Shown: positions 24,552-33,156 of the stretch, in pieces
Position numbering within the stretch: the first letter of the stretch is position 1
Layout of the letters: every line of letters begins with the position of its first letter
Origin: Prauserella endophytica
Lineage (GTDB): Bacteria; Actinomycetota; Actinomycetes; Mycobacteriales; Pseudonocardiaceae
Length of the DNA: 64,000 nt
Assembly (NCBI RefSeq): GCF_005146945.1
Contig: NZ_SWMS01000009.1
Location: 1 to 64,000, forward strand
Direction: 5' to 3'
The notes under the pieces: model-generated
What the model was told of the DNA's origin: nothing
The model's input: the letters and a program-made list of their open reading frames with translations, nothing else
The model's database searches: none
Program-made: the position numbers and the translations under genes

Positions 24552-24639
24552 GGTAGCGTGTCCGAGCGGCCGAAGGAGCACGACTCGAAATCGTGTGACG
24601 GGTGACCCCCGTCCGTGGGTTCAAATCCCACCGCTACCG
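24552..24639 (+). tRNA. tRNA-Ser(CGA)
   Basis: An 88-nt tRNA with a long variable arm. Acceptor GGTAGCG pairs with CGCTACC, anticodon stem CACGA/TCGTG encloses loop CTCGAAA giving anticodon CGA (reads UCG), and the T arm is GTGGG-TTCAAAT-CCCAC. CCA is not encoded. Confidence 0.95.
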
Positions 24640-24643
24640 CTCT

Positions 24644-24685
24644 CGATCGGGGCGGGCATTCCCATGCGGATGCCCGCCCCGATCG
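24644..24685 (+). terminator. Hairpin terminator after tRNA-Ser(CGA)
   Basis: A perfect 16-bp stem (24644-24659 with 24670-24685) and 10-base loop, followed by CATTTCT. It starts four bases after the tRNA. Confidence 0.85.
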
Positions 24686-24774
24686 CATTTCTACGGGCTA
24701 CCTGTTGTGGTCACAGTCGAATTACTTCACCCAGTCAGGTGAAACATTCTCACTCGATCTAGCGAAAAGCGGGC

Positions 24775-27615
24775 ATGTCGTCCGCATGGAAGCGCTCGTT
24801 CTCGCGCGCGTTTGCGCTGTTCGGGGTCACCCTCATGGCCGTCGGTTTGCTCGTCGGCTTCGCTCCTCGCCAGGCCGCGGCCGCGCCGGCGCTGCCCGAC
24901 GGATTCGTGCTCAGGGACCAGCAGAGCGGCCAGGACGCTTTCGACCTGACCGATTTCGCCTACCTGCCCGACGGCAGCGTGCTGACCACCGGCAAGCGCG
25001 GCAAGCTCGCCTGGGTCTCCGCGGACGGCTCCCGCACGAGGACGGTCGCGACGCTCCCGGTGGAGCCCGTGCAGGACATGGGCCTTGTCGGCCTCGCCGT
25101 CGCGCCCGACTACGAGACCTCGCGCAAAATCTACCTCGCGCGCTCGGTGCCCACCGGCGGTGGCGCCTACAACATCCGCCTCGCCGCCTGGACCGTCACG
25201 GGCTCCGGTGAGCCGACGGGCATCACCGGCGAGACCACGCTGCTGCAGGTGCCGGGCGACGCCACCGTGCACGGCATCACGGGCATCATCGCCGCCGCCG
25301 ACGGCACGCTCTGGGTGTCGATCGGAGACGTCGCCCACTTCGTCGGCACCGACACCAGAGCGCTGCGCGCGCTCGACGTCAACGCCGTGCAGGGAAAGAT
25401 CCTGCACATCCTCCCCAACGGCAACGGCGTGCCGGGCAACCCGTACTACGACGCCGCGAACCCCGGCTCGGCCAGGAGCAAAGTGTTCGCCAGCGGTTTC
25501 CGCAGCCCGTTCCGGTTCTCGCTCGACCCTCGCACCGGACACCCCGTGGTCGGCGACGTCGGTTATCAGACGTGGGAAGAGGTCGACCTCGTGAAGCCCG
25601 GCGCGAGCTACGGCTGGCCGTGCTGGGAGGGCAACTCGCGCACGCCCGGCTACAGCAGCCTCGCCGCGTGCACGGGCGTCGGCAACACACCGCCGCTCGT
25701 GGCCTACCGCCACGGCAGCGCCATCGACCAGGGCAACAGCGTCACCGGCGGCGTCTTCTACACCGGCACCTCCTACCCCGAGCAGTACCGGAACACGTAC
25801 TTCTTCGGCGACTACGTCGGCAAGAAGCTGTGGACGATGCAGTTCACGCCGCAGGGCACCGTGACGAGGCCGATTGAGAACCCGCCGTTCGGCCTCGACA
25901 TCGGCGGCCCGGTGAAGTTCGCGACCGGACCGGGCGGTGACATCGTCTACGCCGACATCCTCTCGGGCCAGCTGCGCAGGCTGAGCTACGTGCCGGGCAA
26001 CTCGGAGCCGGTGGCGAAGGCGTCCACCAGCACCGACCCGGCCACCCGCACGGTGACCTTCGACGCCTCCGAGTCGATCGACTACGACGGCGACCGGCTC
26101 ACGTACAGATGGGACTTCGGCGACGGCACCACCGGCACCGGCGTGCGGGCCACGCACACCTACCCGTCGACGCCGGACAGGTTCACCGCTCGGCTGACCG
26201 TGACCGACCAGCTGGGGCTGGCCGCGAGCCTCGACATCACCGTGGTGCCCGGCAACTACGCCCCCGTGATCACACCCGTGACCCCGGAGGGGCTCGACTT
26301 CGCCGTCGGCGAGCAGGTCCGGGTGACGGTGAACGCGACGGACGCCGAGGACGGCCCCCTCGACGTGGAATGGACCAGTGCCGTCGTGCACTGCGCGGAG
26401 GAGGACACCTGCCACGTGCACAGCGGCCCCGCGGCTGCGGGTCCGACGATCACCATGCCGTTCACCGACCATCCGGACTCGCGGATGGAGTTCACGGCCA
26501 AGGCGACCGACAGCGACGGAGTGTCCACGACATACACCTACGTCGCCGCGCCGAGGGAACACCGCGTGACGCTCACCAGCAACGTCCCGACCGCGCTGCA
26601 GATGCCCGACGAGGGGGTCGGCGGCAGCACCGCGATGGTCACCGAGGGCGCGCTGCTGAAGATCGAGGCCGCGGTCACGGCGAGCGACGGGCTCTCGAAG
26701 TTCGCGAGGTGGACCGACGGCCCGGCCACAGCGAGTCGCACGATCACCATGGGCGACAGTGATCTGACGCTCAACGCCGAGTACACGACCCCGGTGCAGC
26801 AGCGCTACGACTCTGATCCCGGGCTGCGCTCGGTGCTCGGCTCCCCCGTGGGACCCGAGGTGATCGAGGGCGGCGTGTACTACCGCCCGTACGCCAACGG
26901 GCGCCTCTACTGGTCGGCGTCGACGGGCACGAAGGCCGTCATCGGCGCGATCCACGACAAGTACGTCGCGCTCGGCGCGCACCGGACACTCGGCCCGCCG
27001 ATGACCGACGAGACGGCGACCCCGGACCGCGTCGGCCGGTACAACCACTTCGCCGGCCTGCCCGGCGGTGGCCCGGCGTCCGTCTACTGGACACCGAGCA
27101 CCGGTGCCCACGGCATCTGGGGCGAGATCCGCAAGAAGTGGGCCTCGCTCGGGTGGGAGAACGGGCCGCTGGGCTACCCGACCACCGACGAGACGGCGAC
27201 GCCGGACGGTCGTGGGCGGTACAACCACTTCTCCAAGACCGGGTCGATCTACTGGACCGCGGCCACGGGTGCGCACGGCATCTGGGGCGAGATCCGCAAG
27301 CGTTGGGCGGCGCTGGGCTGGGAGAACGGGCCGCTTGGCTACCCGACCACGGACGAGCGCGTGACGCCGGACGGTCGTGGGCGGTACAACCACTTCTCCA
27401 AGACCGGGTCGATCTACTGGACCGCGGGCACCGGTGCCCGCGACATCTACGGTGCGATCCGGACCCGCTGGGCCGCGCTCGGGTGGGAACGTTCCTACCT
27501 CGGTTACCCGACGAGCGGCGAGTTCGCCGTCACGGGCGGGCGCAGGAACAACTTCCAGCACGGCTACATCCAGTGGACCGCCGCGACGGGAGCCGTGATC
27601 GACCGGAGGTACTAG
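24775..27615 (+). CDS. Secreted PQQ-type sugar dehydrogenase with PKD domain and LGFP repeats
   Basis: A 946-residue exported protein. A signal peptide (basic start, hydrophobic FALFGVTLMAVGLLVG, cleavage near AAAAP) is followed by a six-bladed glucose/sorbosone-dehydrogenase-like domain (residues ~40-400, with GLVGLAVAPDY, SGFRSPFRFSLDP and GASYGWPCWEG). A PKD domain comes next (~415-495, DYDGDRLTYRWDFGDGTTGT), then two beta domains, and at ~680-940 several LGFP repeats (ALGWENGPLGYPTTDE type). LGFP repeats are thought to anchor proteins to the mycobacterial-type cell wall. It probably oxidises sugars or cell-wall glycans at the surface. The ribosome site is weak. Confidence 0.85.
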   Translation: MSSAWKRSFSRAFALFGVTLMAVGLLVGFAPRQAAAAPALPDGFVLRDQQSGQDAFDLTDFAYLPDGSVLTTGKRGKLAWVSADGSRTRTVATLPVEPVQDMGLVGLAVAPDYETSRKIYLARSVPTGGGAYNIRLAAWTVTGSGEPTGITGETTLLQVPGDATVHGITGIIAAADGTLWVSIGDVAHFVGTDTRALRALDVNAVQGKILHILPNGNGVPGNPYYDAANPGSARSKVFASGFRSPFRFSLDPRTGHPVVGDVGYQTWEEVDLVKPGASYGWPCWEGNSRTPGYSSLAACTGVGNTPPLVAYRHGSAIDQGNSVTGGVFYTGTSYPEQYRNTYFFGDYVGKKLWTMQFTPQGTVTRPIENPPFGLDIGGPVKFATGPGGDIVYADILSGQLRRLSYVPGNSEPVAKASTSTDPATRTVTFDASESIDYDGDRLTYRWDFGDGTTGTGVRATHTYPSTPDRFTARLTVTDQLGLAASLDITVVPGNYAPVITPVTPEGLDFAVGEQVRVTVNATDAEDGPLDVEWTSAVVHCAEEDTCHVHSGPAAAGPTITMPFTDHPDSRMEFTAKATDSDGVSTTYTYVAAPREHRVTLTSNVPTALQMPDEGVGGSTAMVTEGALLKIEAAVTASDGLSKFARWTDGPATASRTITMGDSDLTLNAEYTTPVQQRYDSDPGLRSVLGSPVGPEVIEGGVYYRPYANGRLYWSASTGTKAVIGAIHDKYVALGAHRTLGPPMTDETATPDRVGRYNHFAGLPGGGPASVYWTPSTGAHGIWGEIRKKWASLGWENGPLGYPTTDETATPDGRGRYNHFSKTGSIYWTAATGAHGIWGEIRKRWAALGWENGPLGYPTTDERVTPDGRGRYNHFSKTGSIYWTAGTGARDIYGAIRTRWAALGWERSYLGYPTSGEFAVTGGRRNNFQHGYIQWTAATGAVIDRRY
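27085..27572 (+). repeat. 165-bp tandem repeats coding for LGFP units
   Basis: Three in-frame units of 165 bp (55 residues) begin at 27085, 27250 and 27415. The second and third are nearly identical at DNA level for long stretches, pointing to recent duplication or gene conversion. Each encodes one LGFP repeat pair. Confidence 0.85.
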
Positions 27616-27621
27616 CCGACT

Positions 27622-27729
27622 GCAGTGAAGGCCACCTTCACTGCGCCCACCCGTCTCCCGCCACCACCCCAAACGGAGGCGCTCCGCGCCGCTGTGTTCG
27701 ATCAACGCAGGCATGGTGGCCTTCACTGC
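27622..27729. repeat. Interrupted copy of the dispersed AAGGCCACCTT hairpin repeat
   Basis: Arms GCAGTGAAGGCCACC (27622-27636) and its complement near 27715-27729 flank about 78 bp. The left arm continues as TTCACTGCG, which makes it match the complete hairpin family seen at 18455. The element lies between the convergent sugar dehydrogenase and LuxR-type genes. The insert between the arms seems to have separated an original short-loop hairpin. Confidence 0.6.
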
Positions 27730-30155
27730 GGGCGAGAGGCCAGCAGGGCGCGGAGCTGGGCCAGCAGGTCGCTGCGGCTCGTGGCGCCGAGGCGCTGGCG
27801 CATGCGGGCCATGTGGTGTTCGACGGTCTTCGCCGAGATGAACAGCTGGTCGCCGACCTGCTTGTACGTCATGCCGGAAACAACGAGCTCGGCGACCTGG
27901 GCTTCGCGCTCGCTCAGCTTCGGGGCGCCGCCCGCGTCGGTCACCGCCTCGCCGGGCTCGCGGCCCCGCAGTTCACGGGCACAGTCCAACAGCGACACCA
28001 TCGCGGAGCGGTCCGTGGTGCGGATCGCGGCCTGGCCCGCCAGTCGCGCCGCGTCCCAGCGGAGCCCGTTGTCGTAAAGGCCCCGCGCCGCCGACTCGAC
28101 CCGGTCGGCGTCGACCTCGCCCGCCACCACGTGCAGCCAGCAGTCCGCGGCCGCGGCCACCACGGCGTGAAACGGGCTGTGCCCCGCGGCCGAGGTCAGC
28201 GCGGTGACATGCTCGCGGGCCTCGTCGGACTGCTCGGCCATGATCGCCGCGTGCAGACCGCTCCAGTGCAGCGGCGCTGTCCACAGTGCAGGGTTGCCCA
28301 GCGAGTCGAGCAGCCGCCACGCCTGGCGCAGGTGGTGGGCGAGCCGCTCGCGGTCGCCGAGCCGCGCGGCCGCCACCGCGAGCTCACCGAAGGGCAGCAG
28401 TGCGAACAGGTCGACGGGATGCCGGATGACGGCGTCGCACGCCTCGCCCCAGACGGTGCGCAGGCCGGCGAGGTCGCTCGTCCGGCGCGCGAGCGCGGCC
28501 CGCAGGCCGGCGGCGAACAGCCAGTCGCGCGGCGACAGATCGGTGCCCGCCGCGGCGAGACGCTCCGCCGCGAGCTCGGTGTTGCCGCGCAGCACGGAGA
28601 TCCAGCCGAGCAGCAACCGGTGGCGCGGGGCCAGCGCGGCGCCGCCGGACTCCGCCGCGACGGCCCGCTCCAGCAGTGTCTCGGCTACCCCCAGCTCGCC
28701 ACAGTGGATGCCGACGAGCGCACCCAGTGCGGACGGGCTGTCGGGCAGCAGGGCCGAGCGGCCCACGGGCTCCAGCATCTCCGCCGAGCTGACCAAGGTG
28801 GACAACGCGGCGGCCGGGGGGCCCGACACCGACTCGAGCACGCCCTGCGCCGCGGCGGTCATCGAGCCGGAGAGCAGCGTCGGCGGCTCGTCGGCGTCGG
28901 CAGGCGGGTCGAGTGCCCGCTCCGCTTCGGCGAGCCGCCCGTTGCCGAGCAATCCGATGGCGGCGTACACAGTGCACAGCCGGGTGCCGGACCAGCGGAA
29001 CAACTCCGCGCTGCGGGCCAGCTGACCGAGGTGCACGAGCGCGATGCCCGCCACGCGTGCGCCGTCCCTGCGGTCGCGCGCCTCCGGATCGGCGATCACC
29101 TGGTCGGCCAGTCGCGCCGCCGTGGTGAGGTCACCCGCCCGCGCGGCGGCCTCCGCCCAGCGGGTGCCGACGCCGGTCAGGGGCAGGCCAGCGGCCACGG
29201 CGGCGTCGAAGAGGCGCGCGGCCAGCGCCGGGTCGGTCCCGGCGGCCTCGTCGGCCGCCGCCTCGAACGCCGCGGCGGGTTCCGGCCCGGTGAGCCCACT
29301 GCCGAGCAGCGGCCGCACGAGCGAGAGCACGGGGCCGCGCCGGTCGAGCTGGAGCCGCACGAGCCGCTGGTAGACGGCGAGCCGCCGGTCGGAGGGAACG
29401 AGCGCGGCGAGCGCGCGCCTCGCGATGGGCAGCAGCGTGCCGTCGGGGCCGAGGAGCCCGGTCGAGCGCGCGGCGTCGACGGCGCCGGCGACCTCGTTCT
29501 CGGCCTTGCCGAGCAGGCCCGAGAGCAGCCCGGTGTCGAGCCCGGCGCCGGCCTCGGCGGCGAGCAGGACCAGGAGCGTGTCGGGCGCGAGCCTGTCGAA
29601 CTCGGGGCGGAACTCCGCGAGCGCGGCCGAGGGCACCTCCGCCTCCGGCTCGAGAACACCGGCGAGGCGGCTGACGAACCCCGGCACGCCGGCGGTCTCC
29701 GCCTGCACGAACTCCGCGAGCCCGGCGTGCGCCCTTCCGAGCAGGGCCGCGATCCGGCGCCGGTCCAGCGGGCGCAGGACGATCTGACCCCGCAGCCGCG
29801 TGAGCGCGGTGTCGAGCGCGGGGGGCCTTGGCCATGGCCGGGCCGCGATCACGAGCCCGGTGCGGTCGTCGGCCGCCAGCTCACTCAGCTCGGCGAGCCC
29901 GGTGTCGCCCAGTTCGTGGGCGTCGTCCACCAGCACCAGCTCCGAGCCGCCGGTGTGCTCGCCGAAGCGGGCGACCGGCAGGTCCGAGCGGGTTCGGGCA
30001 CTGGCGAGGTGGTCGAGCAACGCGGTCTTGCCATAGCCGCCGGGCGCGACGATCGCCAGCCGCGCGGGGGCGAGCCGCCCGCTCGCGACGGCCGCGCACA
30101 GCTCGCGCGTCGGCTCGTCGAGCAGCAGCTCGGTCCTGATCCCGGTAAGGCTCAC
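27723..30155 (-). CDS. LuxR-family ATPase regulator, IniR-like
   Basis: An 810-residue regulator of the large LuxR/MalT-like kind. The amino end has a P-loop (AIVAPGGYGKTALLDHLASA, residues ~35-54) and Walker B ELVLVDDAHELGD; the middle is helical repeats; the end is a LuxR HTH (LSEREAQVAELVVSGMTYKQ, then ISAKTVEHHMARMRQRLGA). GTG 30155 is preceded by GAGGAACG and overlaps the Hsp70 gene stop by four bases, so both are co-translated. In mycobacteria a similar ATPase regulator (IniR) lies by iniBAC and activates it, and here iniBAC-like genes are divergent from this operon. Inducer unknown. Confidence 0.85.
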   Translation of the reverse strand: MSLTGIRTELLLDEPTRELCAAVASGRLAPARLAIVAPGGYGKTALLDHLASARTRSDLPVARFGEHTGGSELVLVDDAHELGDTGLAELSELAADDRTGLVIAARPWPRPPALDTALTRLRGQIVLRPLDRRRIAALLGRAHAGLAEFVQAETAGVPGFVSRLAGVLEPEAEVPSAALAEFRPEFDRLAPDTLLVLLAAEAGAGLDTGLLSGLLGKAENEVAGAVDAARSTGLLGPDGTLLPIARRALAALVPSDRRLAVYQRLVRLQLDRRGPVLSLVRPLLGSGLTGPEPAAAFEAAADEAAGTDPALAARLFDAAVAAGLPLTGVGTRWAEAAARAGDLTTAARLADQVIADPEARDRRDGARVAGIALVHLGQLARSAELFRWSGTRLCTVYAAIGLLGNGRLAEAERALDPPADADEPPTLLSGSMTAAAQGVLESVSGPPAAALSTLVSSAEMLEPVGRSALLPDSPSALGALVGIHCGELGVAETLLERAVAAESGGAALAPRHRLLLGWISVLRGNTELAAERLAAAGTDLSPRDWLFAAGLRAALARRTSDLAGLRTVWGEACDAVIRHPVDLFALLPFGELAVAAARLGDRERLAHHLRQAWRLLDSLGNPALWTAPLHWSGLHAAIMAEQSDEAREHVTALTSAAGHSPFHAVVAAAADCWLHVVAGEVDADRVESAARGLYDNGLRWDAARLAGQAAIRTTDRSAMVSLLDCARELRGREPGEAVTDAGGAPKLSEREAQVAELVVSGMTYKQVGDQLFISAKTVEHHMARMRQRLGATSRSDLLAQLRALLASRPQ

Positions 30156-31387
30156 CGTTCCTCGTCTCGATCGGTGGTCGAAGCCGCCTTGCGGGCCAGC
30201 GAGAACCGGCGCCGCGGCGGCTCGAGCGGCGTGATCTCCACCGGCGGTCGCTCCGGTGGCGGTTCGATGTCGTCCAGGTCGTCGCCGCGGTACACCACGG
30301 GCAGCTCGTACGAGCCCGAGACGAGCGACGTCGACGTGCTCTCCCGTGTGGGCTCCGGCTCGGGCACGGGGCGGGCGGCGAGCGCCGCGCCCCGGCACAG
30401 GGCAGTGCCGGGGTCGTGGTCGACCGCGACCGGGCACGACAGCATCGTCTCCGCGAGCTGCGCCGCGAGCGGGGTGCGCGCCGTGCCACCCACCAGCACC
30501 GCCGCGGCGAGATCCCCGGACGGCACGGTGGAGGCCAGCCGCTCGAGCGACGAGATCGCCGAGGCCAGCACGGGCCGCGCCAGCTCGTCGAACTCGCTGC
30601 GGGTGAGGGGCACGTCGTCGAGCACCGTCGTCTCGGGCACCTGTGAGAGCCGCTCCTTGGCCGCGGTGCACGCGGCGCGCAGCCGTGCCATCGCCGCCGG
30701 GTCCTTCTCGTCCGCCCCGGCGGCGCGAACCAGGTGCCGGACGAGCAGGTCGTCCAGGTGCGTGCCCGCGGCGTGCTCGGGGCCCTCGGCGTGGGCGAGC
30801 AGCTCGAAGCCGCGTGGGCCCCTGCGCAGCAGCGCGGCGTCGGTGCCCTCCCCGCCGATGCGGCAGACCGCCAGCGTCGCGCCCACGTCCACGTGCTCAC
30901 GGGCGTGGTGACTCTCCGCGGCTGCGATCGGGCTCGGCAACGCCAGCACAGCGGGCAGCTGGGCGGCGTCGAGCGCCTCGTGCAGGGCCCCGCGCCGGTG
31001 CCCTGACCAGCCGGGCGGGTGGGTCACCACGATCCGCTCCGGATCGGTGCCCTCGGCGTCGGCGACGCGGTCGGCGACCCAGCCGATCAGCGCCGCGGCC
31101 AGTGTCTCGGCCGGGTACGACATGTCGCCGAGCACGAACGGGACGGCGTCGCCGGTGCGGCGCAGCGGCCCGCGGGCGATCCGGTCTGGCTCCGTGGCCG
31201 CGCGCCGGAGCGCCGCCTGACCGGTGAGGACGTCGCCGTTCGGGCCGACGTGCAACACCGAGTCGAGCCATGGGAACCCACCCCCGAGGGGGACCGTCTC
31301 GGGCCGTCCCCAGTGGGGCCCACCGGATCGGCAGACGGCCGCGGTCGTGCGCGTGGTGCCGAGATGGACACCCAGGACATAGCGCAT
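30152..31387 (-). CDS. Hsp70-like actin-fold ATPase with truncated substrate domain
   Basis: A 411-residue protein with the Hsp70/actin nucleotide-binding fold only. Motifs: phosphate loop 1 YVLGVHLGTTRTTAAVC, ERIVVTHPPGWSGHRRGAL, phosphate 2 region VGATLAVCRIGGEGTDAALL, and adenosine motif AAAVLVGGTARTPLAAQL. The last ~80 residues are a proline/glutamate-rich tail in place of a peptide-binding domain, so it is unlikely to be a classic chaperone. It is the first gene of the regulator operon, divergent from the iniB-like gene. Similar Hsp70-like genes occur with IniB-domain genes in Pseudonocardiaceae as far as I know. It may sense envelope stress with the LuxR protein. Confidence 0.82.
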   Translation of the reverse strand: MRYVLGVHLGTTRTTAAVCRSGGPHWGRPETVPLGGGFPWLDSVLHVGPNGDVLTGQAALRRAATEPDRIARGPLRRTGDAVPFVLGDMSYPAETLAAALIGWVADRVADAEGTDPERIVVTHPPGWSGHRRGALHEALDAAQLPAVLALPSPIAAAESHHAREHVDVGATLAVCRIGGEGTDAALLRRGPRGFELLAHAEGPEHAAGTHLDDLLVRHLVRAAGADEKDPAAMARLRAACTAAKERLSQVPETTVLDDVPLTRSEFDELARPVLASAISSLERLASTVPSGDLAAAVLVGGTARTPLAAQLAETMLSCPVAVDHDPGTALCRGAALAARPVPEPEPTRESTSTSLVSGSYELPVVYRGDDLDDIEPPPERPPVEITPLEPPRRRFSLARKAASTTDRDEER

Positions 31388-31437
31388 TTTTCCGCGGTTT
31401 CCTCACTTCTTCTCTGGTGGCCGGGCCTGATGTGCGT

Positions 31438-31453
31438 CCTTTCGTACCAAAGG
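31438..31453. promoter_or_regulatory. Imperfect palindrome in the divergent Hsp70/iniB promoter region
   Basis: CCTTTCGTACCAAAGG is a 16-bp palindrome with one mismatched pair (CCTTT-c-GTAC-c-AAAGG). It is 51 bp before the Hsp70 ATG and 186 bp before the iniB-like start, in the 251-bp gap. Candidate binding site for the LuxR-type regulator. The rest of the gap shows no other clear element. Confidence 0.4.
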
Positions 31454-31638
31454 CTTGCGGCCGGATGACAGCCCCCGCCCGGCCGGAGGCCGATCCCCTA
31501 ACCCCCTAACGAATCCCCCAAGGTGTGGCGCCTACAACAGGGAGTGATCCCCGATGACCGCCTCGTAGCGGAGGCATAACTTGCTCGGGTCGGCGTCCCC
31601 GAGCGCCCAGATGATCCCCCCACGAAATGGAGATTTAG

Positions 31639-33060
31639 TTGTCCATCCACGAGGAGCAGACGCTGCACGACTTCGTGCTCGGCCTGCTGAACGACCCCGC
31701 CTCGCGGCTCGAGTTCACCCAGGACCCGACTCACGTGCTCGAGTGCGCGGGCCTCGGTGACATCACCGCGCAGGACGTGCAGGAAGTCGTCCCGCTCGTC
31801 ATGGACTACAGCGGCCAGCTGCCCGGCGCCGACGCGCTCGGTGGCGACCTCCCCGCCGACGTCGCGGGCCTGGACGGCGCCATCGCGCAGCTGCGGACCG
31901 TCGCTGACGCCGCGGGCCAGGGCCGTTCCGACGACAGCCTCGACCTCGGCGGCTTCGACGCCGAGCTCGGCGGCACCGCCGAGGGCATCGCCGGTGCGGG
32001 CGAGCTTTTCACCGACCACCTCGACGCCGTTGGCGCCGCCACCGCTTCCACCGAAGGTGGCGCGGTCGCCTCGGCCATCGACTCCGACGCCGGTTCCGGC
32101 GAGTTCGCCGGTGAGGCGAGCGAGGACGGCGCCAGCTTCGCCTCCAGCGGCGACTCGCTCCTCGGCCACTTCGCCGGCATCGGCGGCGCCGGGCTGGAGA
32201 GCTCGGGCGGCGCGCTGGCCTACGAGGGCGACGCGGCGACCGGCAGCGGCATGCTCGACGCGAGCCTCGACGGCGTGACCGGCGACCTGTCGTTCGTCAC
32301 CGAGCAGGGCGGCGTCGCGGGCTTCGCCGACGGCAGCGCCGACGGTGCCGCGGGCGGCGTGGCGCTGGAGAGCGAGGCCGTCGAGGCCGAGGGCATCGCA
32401 GGCGGTTCGACCGACGAGTTCGCCGCCGGTGGTGAGCTGGAGTCGCCGCTGGGCACCTACGGTGTCGAGTTCGCCGGCGAGCCCGCCGACGCCCCGCTGC
32501 CGGACTTCGCCACCACGGGTGACCTCGCCGGCGCCCTTGACTCGGAGAGCCTGACCCGCGGCGCCGAGCCGGCCGCCAGCACGCTCGCCACCTACGTGAC
32601 CTCGGACGGTGCCGCTCTCGGTGGTCTCGCCCCGGTGCAGCTGCCCGCCGCCGAGCAGCTCCCCGCCGAGCTGCCCGCCGCCCGCGGGGACCTGCCGGCC
32701 GACATCCCGGCCGACATCCCGGCCGGTGCGGGTGACCTGCCTGTCGACCTGCCCGCCGCTCCGGCGCCGGGACTGCCGGACGTCGGCTCCGTGCCGGTGG
32801 ACGTCCCCGCGGACGTGCCCGCCGAGCTGCCGACGGACCTGCCCGCAGGGCTCCCGGCCGAGCTGCCCACCGAGCTGCCGGAGCTGCCGGTGGCCAACCC
32901 GCTGCCCGCCGCCCGCGGCGACCTGCCGGCCGACACCTGCGACCCGGCCGGCACCGTCACGGACAGCGTCGGCTCGAGCCCGCTGGGTGACGTGCCGAAC
33001 GCCACCGAGGCGCTGCCGACCGACGTGCCGAACACGGGTGACCTGGGCCTCGGCCTCTGA
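31639..33060 (+). CDS. iniB: IniB-like protein
   Basis: A 473-residue acidic protein. The first ~55 residues are an IniB N-terminal domain (TLHDFVLGLLNDPASRLEFT, then HVLECAGLGDITAQDVQEVV). The remainder is low complexity: alanine/glycine/aspartate/serine rich to ~340, then many LPAELP/DIPADIPAG/VPADVPAELP units. TTG 31639 is the start, since GGAG lies seven bases before it and the domain begins there. In mycobacteria iniB heads the operon induced by cell-wall drugs such as isoniazid and ethambutol. The repetitive part suggests a structural or envelope-associated role. It precedes IniA- and IniC-like genes on the same strand. Confidence 0.87.
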   Translation: MSIHEEQTLHDFVLGLLNDPASRLEFTQDPTHVLECAGLGDITAQDVQEVVPLVMDYSGQLPGADALGGDLPADVAGLDGAIAQLRTVADAAGQGRSDDSLDLGGFDAELGGTAEGIAGAGELFTDHLDAVGAATASTEGGAVASAIDSDAGSGEFAGEASEDGASFASSGDSLLGHFAGIGGAGLESSGGALAYEGDAATGSGMLDASLDGVTGDLSFVTEQGGVAGFADGSADGAAGGVALESEAVEAEGIAGGSTDEFAAGGELESPLGTYGVEFAGEPADAPLPDFATTGDLAGALDSESLTRGAEPAASTLATYVTSDGAALGGLAPVQLPAAEQLPAELPAARGDLPADIPADIPAGAGDLPVDLPAAPAPGLPDVGSVPVDVPADVPAELPTDLPAGLPAELPTELPELPVANPLPAARGDLPADTCDPAGTVTDSVGSSPLGDVPNATEALPTDVPNTGDLGLGL

Positions 33061-33087
33061 GGGCAAACTGATATCGGAGTGGTAACG

Positions 33088-33118
33088 AGCTGGGCTCGGG
33101 CGAATCACGGGCCCAGCT
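33088..33118 (+). terminator. Hairpin between the iniB-like and iniA-like genes
   Basis: AGCTGGGC (33088-33095) pairs with GCCCAGCT (33111-33118) around a 15-base loop, 27 bp after the iniB-like stop and 39 bp before the iniA-like start. It could partly stop transcription and give iniB more message than the GTPase genes. Confidence 0.5.
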
Positions 33119-33156
33119 TCCACTGCGGAGAGTGACCGAGGCACACTCTTCGTCCG

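Noticed and set aside
22235-24688. 817-codon minus frame near the tRNA
   Set aside because: Crosses a tRNA gene and two identified genes on the other strand without any family resemblance.
27085-27572. Tandem repeats as a CRISPR array
   Set aside because: Units are 165 bp, contiguous and in frame, coding for LGFP repeats; there are no unique spacers. I saw no CRISPR array or cas gene anywhere in the window.
24727-27726. 999-codon minus frame antisense to the sugar dehydrogenase
   Set aside because: Shadow frame of a GC-rich gene, with no domains.
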